In this document: positions 1 through 6,600 of the stretch, in pieces | Layout of the letters: each line of letters starts with the position of its first letter | How positions within the stretch are numbered: the stretch's first letter is position 1 | The notes under the pieces: generated by a model | The model's input: only the letters and a program-made list of their open reading frames with translations | What the model was told of the DNA's origin: nothing | Database searches by the model: none | Program-made: the position numbers and the translations under genes | Origin: Verrucomicrobiota bacterium | GTDB taxonomy: Bacteria; Verrucomicrobiota; Verrucomicrobiia; Limisphaerales; J093 | Assembly: GCA_029907285.1 (NCBI GenBank) | Contig: JARYMD010000042.1 | Location: 1-16,351, forward strand | Reading direction: 5' to 3' | Length of the DNA stretch: 16,351 nucleotides

Positions 1-338
1 GTGCATGGCAAAAGCATTTGCGCATTACCTCAAGTGATGTGTGGACCTGTTCCATCGATTATCCGATCTGGCCATGGCAAAAGGGACGGTGCCGATGGGG
101 AAGTGGCGAGGTGAGATTTCCGCCCCAATGGCCGGAATGTGGTGAATGGGCACCGAGAGAATCTGGGCTGGTTTGCGAGCTTCCAAAGAACCAAAGGGAG
201 TTACTGGTCGGAGTCCTGATATGGAAGAAAACCCTCGACAGTCTCTCGCTTTGGCAAACGTGGTGACAATTGTCGGCGGCAGCAAAAGCCCTCCAACGTT
301 CAGAGTTCCTGATCTCCTGATCTCGATTAGACGCTTTT

Positions 339-369
339 CCCGGGAGTTTAGCCCGGAAACCTCACCGGA
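339..369. repeat. hairpin plus dispersed CCGGAAACCTCACCGGA element
   Basis: CCGGG (340-344) pairs with CCCGG (352-356) across a 7-base loop. The flanking T and A runs extend the stem with a one-base bulge. The overlapping 17-mer CCGGAAACCTCACCGGA (353-369) has a second copy with one extra A at 10966-10983, also intergenic and in the same orientation. This looks like a dispersed intergenic element, not a gene-specific signal. Confidence 0.45.
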
Positions 370-439
370 ATGAACCTTCGGGTGTCTTGGGCTGGTCAGG
401 CGGTGAGAACTTTGAGCTTGGCACTCTGTTCATCGGCGT

Positions 440-455
440 GGGTTCACTTTTTGCG
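440..455 (+). promoter_or_regulatory. possible sigma-54 (-24/-12) promoter
   Basis: GG at 441-442 and GC at 453-454 are separated by exactly ten bases, and the -12 part reads TTGC (451-454). The rest of the -24 box (GGGTTC against TGGCAC) is poor, so this is only a candidate. It would start transcription near 466, upstream of the operon whose last gene encodes a sigma-54 activator, which is the reason for listing it. Such matches also occur by chance. Confidence 0.25.
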
Positions 456-604
456 GAGGCGCAAAGCGGGGAGCGCCCATCCTGCGTCATGCAGGATTTC
501 GTGAGGGCAGTGCTCGTGGTGCGCGGCTTGGCACTTGCGCGCAGCGCTTGCATGGAAAGCATTGCCGCACTATCCTCTTATTGGTGCAAGGGCAAATCAG
601 AAAG

Positions 605-913
605 GTGATCCGCACGCTGCGCCCGGTGATGGCGGCGTGCATGGTTCTTGTTTTGCTTGCGCTGGCACTGCTTTCCGCCAACGCGCCGTTGCACCGCGCG
701 CTCATACACCACAGCGCCAATGGCGGAAACGGGTGCGTTGTTTGCCTCTTTGTCCACGGCCAGGTGGCGTTGACCGACATCAAGCCGGTTCTTGAGCCTG
801 CACCGCCCGATTTGTTCGTGTGGTTGTCGGCTCTCACCACTGAAGCCCCGTGGAACGTTGGCCTTTTTCTCCCGCCGGGCCGTGCGCCTCCATTGACCTC
901 CGCCGTTTCGTGA
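605..913 (+). CDS. small membrane-anchored His/Cys protein, DUF2946-like
   Basis: About 102 residues from a GTG at 605. Alternative starts in the same frame are ATG 548 (121 residues) and ATG 629 (94 residues); none has a clear Shine-Dalgarno sequence. GTG 605 gives the best N-terminus, a basic stretch (IRTLRP) followed by a strongly hydrophobic helix (VLVLLALALLSANA) that would be a signal peptide or membrane anchor. After it comes a segment with several possible metal ligands: HRALIHHS, then CVVC, then a His in LFVHGQ. An N-terminal helix, His pair and CxxC in a protein of 100-120 residues resemble the DUF2946 type of protein, often found before metal-uptake outer-membrane proteins. I did not recognise the family with certainty. 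Its place just before a metal importer suggests a role in metal handling, as an inference. Confidence 0.55.
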   Translation: MIRTLRPVMAACMVLVLLALALLSANAPLHRALIHHSANGGNGCVVCLFVHGQVALTDIKPVLEPAPPDLFVWLSALTTEAPWNVGLFLPPGRAPPLTSAVS

Positions 914-921
914 GTCGGGTC

Positions 922-942
922 GCCGGCATGACGTGTGCCGGC
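922..942 (+). repeat. perfect 7-bp hairpin after the small His/Cys gene
   Basis: GCCGGCA (922-928) and TGCCGGC (936-942) form a perfect stem around TGACGTG. It begins 8 bases after the stop codon at 911-913. It is followed by AACAAACGTTTT and not by an immediate T run, so it is at best a weak terminator. It could also stabilise or process the mRNA between the first gene and the outer-membrane protein gene. Confidence 0.4.
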
Positions 943-979
943 AACAAACGTTTTGGCAACTTAACCTTTGGCGTGCTGC

Positions 980-1007
980 TTGAGTTTGCAGACGCTTGCT
1001 TTGTACT
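980..1007 (+). promoter_or_regulatory. possible housekeeping promoter of the outer-membrane protein gene
   Basis: TTGAGT (980-985) and TGTACT (1002-1007) are separated by 16 bases and match 4 of 6 positions of the -10 consensus. Transcription would begin near 1014, about 20 bases before the ATG at 1035, leaving room for the Shine-Dalgarno sequence GAAGGAAA (1021-1028). A weak sigma-54-like match, TGGCGTGCTGCTTGAG (969-984), overlaps it but lacks the invariant GC of the -12 box. Confidence 0.25.
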
Positions 1008-1034
1008 TTCCCAGATACACGAAGGAAAACTGTT

Positions 1035-2540
1035 ATGAAAACTGTCGGTTCATTCGGATTGGCCGGATCGGCCGGATTAGCCTGGTCTTTGCTTTTGGCT
1101 TGCACTCTGATGCCAGAGGCGGCACTCCGAGCGCAAGAGACCGGCCAGGCAACAGAAATACAGCAACTCCAACAGCAATTGCGCAAATTGCAGGAGAACT
1201 TCGAAGAAACCTTGCGCCAGCAACACCGGCAAATCGAGGCTCTCCAAAAACAGATCGACGCGCTGCAGTCCAAAACGCCTGCCGGCGCAACCTCGCCGAC
1301 GCCAGCCGCGCCCGGTTCGCCCAATGAAGTCAAGGAAACGCAGGAGACAAAGCCTGCGTGGTCTCCGACGGCTCCGATCACACTGTTTGGCGGACAACGG
1401 AATTACCTGAACCTGTCGTTTGACGCTCTATTCGCGGCAGGCAGCTCGACTGCGGACGACATTCCGCACCTGCAACTTGGGGGGCACGACCCTGTTCAGC
1501 GCGGGTTCACAGTGCAGAACCTTGAGACTGTTTTTGAAGGGTATGTCGATCCGTATTTTCGCGGCCAGGCCAGCTTGGTCGGCCACATTGCGCCGGATGG
1601 AGATTTTCATTTCGAGGCTGAGGAGGCGTACCTTGTGACCATCGCGCTTCCGGCGAACTTGCAGGTCAAAGCAGGCCAGTTTCTCACCGAGTTCGGCCGA
1701 ATCAACCCAACGCATCCGCACACGTGGAGCTTTGTCGATGCGCCACTGGTGGCCGGGCGGTTCTTTGGCGCGGAAGGACTGCGAAACCCCGGGGCACGCA
1801 TTTCGTGGATAGTGCCCACGCCGTTTTATTCAGAACTGTTCTTCACAGTGCAGAACAGCCAGGGCAGCACAGCTTACAGTTTTCGCGGTTCGGGCGAACA
1901 CGGCGGTCCTGAAGACAATCTGATCTTCGGGCGTGAACGCATCGGACGCGAGACGGACCGCATTGGCGACATGCTGTTTGCGCCGCGTTATGCGGTGTCA
2001 TTTGATCTGACGGAAAATCAGACCGTGTTGATCGGCGCTTCGGCGGCGTTTGGGCCGAACAACTCCGGTCCAGACACGGACACACAGATTTTCGGCATGG
2101 ACTTTCTGTGGAAATGGAAATCGCCCCGGCATCACCGCGGTTTTCCGTTCGTTGCGTGGCAGACGGAGGTGATGGCGCGGCGGTTTGAGGCCGGCGCGTT
2201 TGCGTTGGATGAAAACGGCGACGGGTTGCTGGACGTTGATCTGCCGCGCGAAACGCTGTGGGACTACGGCTTGTATTCGCAGTTGACCTGGGGTTTCCAG
2301 GAGCGCTGGGTCGCCGGACTCCGCGGCGACTGGGTCAGCGGCGAACGCGGCGCATTTTATCCCGATCCTGACCGCGACACGAGGTGGCGCATTTCGCCGA
2401 ACCTGACATGGTTTCCGACCGAGTTTTCGAAGCTGCGGCTGCAGTACAATTACGACGACCGGGAAAACATCGGTGTGGATCACTCGGTCTGGCTGCAATT
2501 TGAATTCATGCTCGGCTCTCACGCAGCGCACAAGTTTTAG
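1035..2540 (+). CDS. outer-membrane beta-barrel protein of the zinc-uptake type
   Basis: 501 residues from ATG 1035, chosen because GAAGGAAA lies 6 bases upstream and because the protein then begins with a signal sequence (MKTVGSFGLAGSAGLAWSLL, probable cleavage after ALRA at residue 33). Residues 38-80 form a Gln-rich coiled coil, as in porins that trimerise or anchor to peptidoglycan. The rest is a beta-barrel with alternating aromatic strands and segments such as RGFTVQNLETVFEGYVDPYF, EEAYLVTIALP, KAGQF, PHTWSFVDAPL and the C-terminal strand WLQFEFMLG. The FEGYVDP..RGQ, EEAYV..LALP and KAGRF..H.H.W.FVDAPL pattern is what I know from proteins annotated as zinc-regulated outer-membrane receptors beside ZnuA. 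No TonB box or plug domain is visible, so it may be a porin and not a TonB-dependent receptor. Zinc passage is inferred from context. Confidence 0.8.
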   Translation: MKTVGSFGLAGSAGLAWSLLLACTLMPEAALRAQETGQATEIQQLQQQLRKLQENFEETLRQQHRQIEALQKQIDALQSKTPAGATSPTPAAPGSPNEVKETQETKPAWSPTAPITLFGGQRNYLNLSFDALFAAGSSTADDIPHLQLGGHDPVQRGFTVQNLETVFEGYVDPYFRGQASLVGHIAPDGDFHFEAEEAYLVTIALPANLQVKAGQFLTEFGRINPTHPHTWSFVDAPLVAGRFFGAEGLRNPGARISWIVPTPFYSELFFTVQNSQGSTAYSFRGSGEHGGPEDNLIFGRERIGRETDRIGDMLFAPRYAVSFDLTENQTVLIGASAAFGPNNSGPDTDTQIFGMDFLWKWKSPRHHRGFPFVAWQTEVMARRFEAGAFALDENGDGLLDVDLPRETLWDYGLYSQLTWGFQERWVAGLRGDWVSGERGAFYPDPDRDTRWRISPNLTWFPTEFSKLRLQYNYDDRENIGVDHSVWLQFEFMLGSHAAHKF

Positions 2541-2579
2541 AAACACACACACAACAAAGCCTTTCAGTTGATTTGACTC

Positions 2580-3509
2580 ATGAAAACAAAAACATTGTTT
2601 GGATTGTTTCCACTGGTGGTTGGGCTGCCGCTTGCAGCACATGCGAAACTGAACGTGGTCACCACCACACCTGATTTCGCCGCCGTTGCAAAAGCGATTG
2701 GCGGCGACCGCGTCGATGTGACCGCTCTTGCCAAGCCGACCGAAGACCCGCACTTTGTTGATGCCAAGCCGAGCCTTATCCTGAAGCTCAACAAGGCGGA
2801 TGTGCTGATCGAGGGCAGGGCTGAACTTGAAATCGGCTGGCTTCCGGCGCTGTTGCAAGGTGTGCGAAATCCGCGGATTGCCATCGGCGCTCCAAGCCGA
2901 GTTCTTGCCAGCGAAGTCGTCGAGCTGGTCGAAGTGCCAACAACGTTGGACCGTTCCCGGGGAGATGTTCACGCAGTGGGCAACCCGCATTTCATGATTG
3001 ACCCTGTGAATGCAGTGCTGGTGGCGCGCCGGATCGCCGATGCGTTCTGCAGTCTGGACCCTGCTGCAGCCGAGGCTTACCGGTCGAATCTGAAGACTTT
3101 CTCGGACAGGCTCGATGCCAAGCTGGCCGAGTGGCAAAAACTTCTTGCGCCATTCAAGGGCCAGCGTGTTGTGGCGTATCACAATTCATGGCCGTACTTT
3201 GCCCGGCGGTTTGGGTTGCAGATTGACCTGTTTCTCGAGCCAAAACCTGGGTTGCCACCCACGCCGGCGCACCTTGCCGATGTCATGGCCAAAATGAAGG
3301 AGAGCGAAGCGCGCGTGATCATCGTGCAGCCGTATCTTAACCGGCGCACAGCAGAAAGCGTGGCGCGCAACACGGGCGCTGTGGTGGTTGACGTTGCCGA
3401 TTTCCCCGGCGCGGTGAAGGGCACCGAGGACGACTACGTAAAATTCATGGACCATTTGGTGGTATCATTGGCCAACGCCCTCGGCCAGAGCAGTGCCAAG
3501 AAACCATAA
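2580..3509 (+). CDS. periplasmic metal-binding protein of an ABC importer (ZnuA/TroA family)
   Basis: 309 residues. The signal peptide MKTKTLFGLFPLVVGLPLAAHA ends in an AHA cleavage site (residue 22). The mature protein is a cluster A-I (TroA/ZnuA) solute-binding protein: LNVVTTTPDFAAVAKAIGGDRVDV at the start, metal ligands His58 (EDPHFVD), His137 (GNPHFMID) and His201 (AYHNSWPYF), and a long central linking helix (about 161-192). The fourth, usually acidic, ligand is not obvious; Asp274 or Asp284 could serve. The His-rich acidic loop of many zinc-specific ZnuA proteins is missing, which is also seen in manganese and other zinc binders, so zinc against manganese cannot be settled from sequence. 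It lies 39 bases after the outer-membrane protein gene and 28 before the permease, and would deliver captured metal to that permease. No Shine-Dalgarno sequence is visible. Confidence 0.92.
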   Translation: MKTKTLFGLFPLVVGLPLAAHAKLNVVTTTPDFAAVAKAIGGDRVDVTALAKPTEDPHFVDAKPSLILKLNKADVLIEGRAELEIGWLPALLQGVRNPRIAIGAPSRVLASEVVELVEVPTTLDRSRGDVHAVGNPHFMIDPVNAVLVARRIADAFCSLDPAAAEAYRSNLKTFSDRLDAKLAEWQKLLAPFKGQRVVAYHNSWPYFARRFGLQIDLFLEPKPGLPPTPAHLADVMAKMKESEARVIIVQPYLNRRTAESVARNTGAVVVDVADFPGAVKGTEDDYVKFMDHLVVSLANALGQSSAKKP

Positions 3510-3537
3510 GAAGCGGGACACAACGAGGTGATGTACG

Positions 3538-4422
3538 ATGGAAGTGCTGAGTTTGATGAAATGGCCGTTGATTGCGTGTCTCACCCTGCCATGGTTGCTG
3601 GTGTACCTCGGGCTGCACGTGGTGCAGCGGCAGATCATTTTTGTTGATTTGGCGCTGGCGCAAGTGGCGGCTCTCGGCACATGCGTGGCCCTTCTTGTGG
3701 GGCACGATCTCCATTCATGGCAGACGTATGCATGGTCGGCAGGATTCACCCTTGCGGGAGCAGTCGTATTCACTCTTACGCGAACGCGGCATCCGCGTGT
3801 GCCCCAAGAAGCCCTGATCGGCATTGTTTATGTTGTGGCGGCCGCGGGGGGTATTCTGATCCTCATGAAAAGCACTGGCGGCAAGGAAGAACTCCAGCGC
3901 TCGCTTGTCGGCGAACTGTTGGTTGTCCCACCCCGGGAAGTATTTCAGACCATCGGACTTTTTGCCGTGGTTGGTGTGGTTCACTATGTTTTCCGGCGGC
4001 AGTTCATTGCCATTTCGGAAGACCCGGATGCGGCTGAGCGCAGCGGACTCTCGGTTCGGTGGTGGGACTTCTTGTTTTACGTGATGTTTGGGTTTGTGGT
4101 CACCACCTTCGTTCACATCGGCGGGGTGCTTCTGACGTTTTCATATCTGATTGTGCCTGCCGTGTGCGGAAACTATTTGGCAGCGAGGATGCGGCCCAGG
4201 CTGTTGATAGGGTGGACGGTGGCAACTGTGGCCAGCATCGTGAGCCTTGCCGTAACGCCAGTGCTCGACCTGCCCGTCGGGGCTGCCATTGTGTGCGCAC
4301 TGGGGATTGCACTTGTGCTGGTCGCCGGGCTGGCCCGTTTCGTTCCTGCAACCGGCACGAACAACACCACACGGGGCGGGACACCTGATGCCTCCGGCGG
4401 GAGCACAGAATACCATGAATGA
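3538..4422 (+). CDS. metal ABC transporter permease, ABC-3 (ZnuB) family
   Basis: 294 residues, ATG 3538 with GAGGTG (3525-3530) seven bases upstream. The protein is hydrophobic with about eight membrane helices. It begins LPWLLVYLGLHVVQRQIIFVDLALAQVAALG, the helix and cytoplasmic turn typical of ABC-3 permeases, and has GIVYVVAAAGGILILMKS and FVHIGGVLLTFSYLIVPA in the expected places. The segment AISEDPDAAERSGLSVRWWDFLFY fits the loop that contacts the ATPase. It would carry zinc or manganese through the inner membrane together with the binding protein upstream. The usual partner, an ATPase with Walker A and an LSGGQ signature, is not encoded anywhere in the window. The hydrophilic tail after residue about 275 is non-conserved and overlaps the next gene. 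Confidence 0.92.
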   Translation: MEVLSLMKWPLIACLTLPWLLVYLGLHVVQRQIIFVDLALAQVAALGTCVALLVGHDLHSWQTYAWSAGFTLAGAVVFTLTRTRHPRVPQEALIGIVYVVAAAGGILILMKSTGGKEELQRSLVGELLVVPPREVFQTIGLFAVVGVVHYVFRRQFIAISEDPDAAERSGLSVRWWDFLFYVMFGFVVTTFVHIGGVLLTFSYLIVPAVCGNYLAARMRPRLLIGWTVATVASIVSLAVTPVLDLPVGAAIVCALGIALVLVAGLARFVPATGTNNTTRGGTPDASGGSTEYHE

Positions 4423-5254
4423 GGCAATCTTAATCACCGTGTTGGTGGAAAACTCTGTGTACAGCCGCGGTCTCAAAGCCGAGCATGGCCTTGCATTCCA
4501 CCTTCAAGTCGGCGGAGCAAGCATGCTGTTTGACACGGGGCAAAGCGATCTCGTCGTGCACAACGCACGCATTTTGGGAACAGACCTGTCCCGGCTGAAG
4601 GCCATAGGCATCAGTCATGGACACTATGATCATACAGGCGGACTGCCGCATGTTTTGGCCATGGCTCCGTGTGCCGCTGTTTTTGCGCATCCGGCCGCCA
4701 GAAAACCGCGGTTCGCCCGGAATTCGGATGGTACCACGCGGCCAGTTGGAATTGCCACTGGCACCATCATCAGCAAGAAACCGGAACTGTCATGGCGGGA
4801 AAACACCGCGCCAGTGGAGGTCTTGCCAGGCATTTTCCTGACCGGCGAGATACCTCGTGAAACCGATTACGAAGACGTCGGAGGGCCTTTTGTGCTGGAT
4901 GAAACCGGCGCTGTGCCCGACCCGGTCGCGGATGACCAGGCACTGTTTTTTCGGACGAACGAAGGCACTGTGGTGTTGCTTGGTTGTGCGCACGCGGGTG
5001 TGGTCAACACGCTCGGCCATGTCCTCAGGCTCACCAATGGAAAGAAAATCCACGCAGTCCTTGGTGGGATGCACCTTGTGAACGCCAGTCCCGAAAGGGT
5101 TAATCGCACCATGGCCGCATTGCGTGAACTGGGCGTGCGGCGGCTCGGGCCTGCTCATTGCACGGGCGATCTCGCCACCGCGAGAATGCGGAACGAGTTC
5201 CTTCAGGCTTGCGTCCCATGCTCCGTCGGGAGCAGATTCGTCTTCGGGCGTTGA
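4415..5254 (+). CDS. metallo-beta-lactamase-fold hydrolase, dihydropterin-synthase-like group
   Basis: 279 residues from ATG 4415; the start overlaps the permease stop by 8 bases (ATGAATGA), a sign of translational coupling. Metal site residues: His68, His70, Asp72 and His73 in SHGHYDHTGG, His193 in GCAHAG, His220 in GGMH and His248 in PAHCTG, with DDQALFF (from Asp173) and FDTG (39-42) also typical. This order matches the group that includes the archaeal ribofuranosylaminobenzene 5'-phosphate synthase type of enzyme (MJ0936/TM0207-like), whose bacterial members mostly have unknown substrates. It is soluble, with no signal peptide. Such hydrolases bind one or two zinc or iron ions, so being co-translated with a metal permease is suggestive. 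A coding extension upstream to 4289 exists in the same frame but lies inside the permease gene and is rejected. Confidence 0.88.
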   Translation: MNEAILITVLVENSVYSRGLKAEHGLAFHLQVGGASMLFDTGQSDLVVHNARILGTDLSRLKAIGISHGHYDHTGGLPHVLAMAPCAAVFAHPAARKPRFARNSDGTTRPVGIATGTIISKKPELSWRENTAPVEVLPGIFLTGEIPRETDYEDVGGPFVLDETGAVPDPVADDQALFFRTNEGTVVLLGCAHAGVVNTLGHVLRLTNGKKIHAVLGGMHLVNASPERVNRTMAALRELGVRRLGPAHCTGDLATARMRNEFLQACVPCSVGSRFVFGR

Positions 5255-5265
5255 AACGGGCTCAA

Positions 5266-6600
5266 ATGGCCAATATATCCACAGACCTTCTTGACTGCGT
5301 GCCGGACGGGGTGTTTGCCGTGGACGCCAACTGGCGGATCACGCTGTTCAACAGCGCGGCGGAACAGATCACCGGTGTGCCTCGTGAAGAGGCGATCGGG
5401 CGCCCATGCTGCGAAGTGTTTCGCGCCAGCATTTGCGAGACCGCCTGCGCACTGAAACAGACGCTGGCGACGCACAGGCCGGTCCTCAACAAGGTGGTTT
5501 ACATCGTCAATGCACATGGGGAGCGCATCCCGGTCAGCATTTCGACGGCGGTTCTGAAGGACGCGCGCGGCCGAGTCATCGGCGGGGTTGAGAGCTTCCG
5601 CGATCTTCGCCTTGTGGAGGAGTTGCGCCAGCAGGCTGAACAGCAGGTGTCGTTTTCGGACATCATCGGGCGCAGCGCTGCGATGCGGCGTTTGTTTGAT
5701 CTGCTGCCGCCGGTGGCGGAGAGCGACAGCACTGTCCTGCTCGAAGGCGCCAGCGGCACGGGCAAGGAACTGGTCGCTCGCGCCATCCATCAGCTCTCGC
5801 GGCGGCGTGAGAGACGATTTGTGGCGCTGAACTGCGGGGCATTGCCCGACACGCTGCTCGAAAGCGAGTTGTTCGGCTACAAAGCGGGCGCGTTCACCGA
5901 CGCGAAGAAGGACAAACCCGGCCGATTTGCCATTGCGGAAGGCGGCACACTGTTTCTGGATGAGATTGGCGACATTTCGCCTGCCATGCAGGCGCGGTTG
6001 TTGCGGGTGCTGCAGGAACGTGTTTATGAACCGTTGGGAGCGGTCGAGCCGGTTCCTTGTAATGTGCGGGTCATCGCAGCCACGAACAAGTCACTGCGCA
6101 CGCTCGTTGGCGAAGGCAAATTCCGCGAAGACCTGTTCTATCGGATCAACGTAGTGCGGCTGGAACTGCCGAGCCTTCGCGAGCGCAGAGAGGACATTCC
6201 CCTGTTGATTGATTATTTCATCTCGAGTTTTAATCGGCTCAAGGGCCGCGACATCGCCGGTGTGTCGGACGCCGTGCTGGCACGGCTCATGGAGTACGAT
6301 TTCCCGGGCAACGTGCGCGAGCTCGAAAACATCATCGAGCACGCGTTCGTCCTTTGCCGGGGCGGCTTGATTGAGATCGATCATTTGCGGCCTCACCTGC
6401 GCGGAGATCAAGAAGGCGCGCGCTCGGGATTGCCGGCGGGCCTGACGCTCGTAGCGATGGAGAAACTCCTGATTCAAGATGCGCTGCGCAGGCACAAGGG
6501 CAATCGTGCTGCCGCTGCGCGTGAACTCGGAATAAACATCAGCACGCTGTTCAGGAAGCTCAAATCGATGGGTCAGTTGCCCGTCAAGAAGCCGAGGTAA
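5266..6600 (+). CDS. sigma-54-dependent transcriptional activator (PAS, AAA+, Fis-type HTH)
   Basis: 444 residues from ATG 5266, 11 bases after the hydrolase stop; ATG 5218 and TTG 5158 are in-frame alternatives that would overlap the hydrolase. A PAS sensor covers about residues 5-115 and contains a Cys cluster (Cys48, 49, 57, 61 in GRPCCEVFRASICETACAL), which could bind metal, FeS or sense redox. The AAA+ domain spans about 130-360: Walker A GASGTGKE (161-168), sigma-54 contact loop GAFTDA (208-213; the usual form is GAFTGA), Walker B GGTLFLDEIGD (226-236), and FREDLFYRINVVRLELPSLRER. A Fis-type helix-turn-helix lies at about 403-434 (IQDALRRHKGNRAAAARELGI). No phospho-receiver domain is present, so it is a one-component activator. 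It probably regulates its own operon. Its 3' end overlaps that of accD by 28 bases. Confidence 0.93.
   Translation: MANISTDLLDCVPDGVFAVDANWRITLFNSAAEQITGVPREEAIGRPCCEVFRASICETACALKQTLATHRPVLNKVVYIVNAHGERIPVSISTAVLKDARGRVIGGVESFRDLRLVEELRQQAEQQVSFSDIIGRSAAMRRLFDLLPPVAESDSTVLLEGASGTGKELVARAIHQLSRRRERRFVALNCGALPDTLLESELFGYKAGAFTDAKKDKPGRFAIAEGGTLFLDEIGDISPAMQARLLRVLQERVYEPLGAVEPVPCNVRVIAATNKSLRTLVGEGKFREDLFYRINVVRLELPSLRERREDIPLLIDYFISSFNRLKGRDIAGVSDAVLARLMEYDFPGNVRELENIIEHAFVLCRGGLIEIDHLRPHLRGDQEGARSGLPAGLTLVAMEKLLIQDALRRHKGNRAAAARELGINISTLFRKLKSMGQLPVKKPR

Larger units (their letters stand above)
1..604. other. intergenic stretch without a convincing gene
   Basis: No reading frame here resembles a known family, and the overlapping short frames on both strands contradict one another. 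The first 37 bases could be the tail of a gene that begins outside the window (a frame reading MAKAFAHYLK then TGA at 35-37), but this is too short to support. A small bulged hairpin sits at 339-356 (CCGGG, loop AGTTTAG, CCCGG). It runs straight into the sequence CCGGAAACCTCACCGGA (353-369), which recurs at 10966-10983. The right half presumably holds the promoter of the metal-uptake operon. Confidence 0.5.

Noticed and set aside
265..274. Palindrome GACAATTGTC as a possible activator-binding site.
   Set aside because: Ten-base palindromes are expected many times by chance in a window of this size, and no second copy lies nearby.
18..285. Overlapping frames on both strands at the left edge.
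   Set aside because: Neither resembles a known protein, compositions are odd (Trp-rich on the plus strand), and no start signal is present.
914..1034. Possible Zur-type operator before the outer-membrane protein gene.
   Set aside because: No AT-rich dyad of Zur or Fur type was found; the only dyad is the GC-rich hairpin at 922-942.
1998..3182. Minus-strand open frame of 394 codons.
   Set aside because: It spans two well-recognised plus-strand genes (outer-membrane protein and metal-binding protein) and is a shadow of their GC-rich codons.
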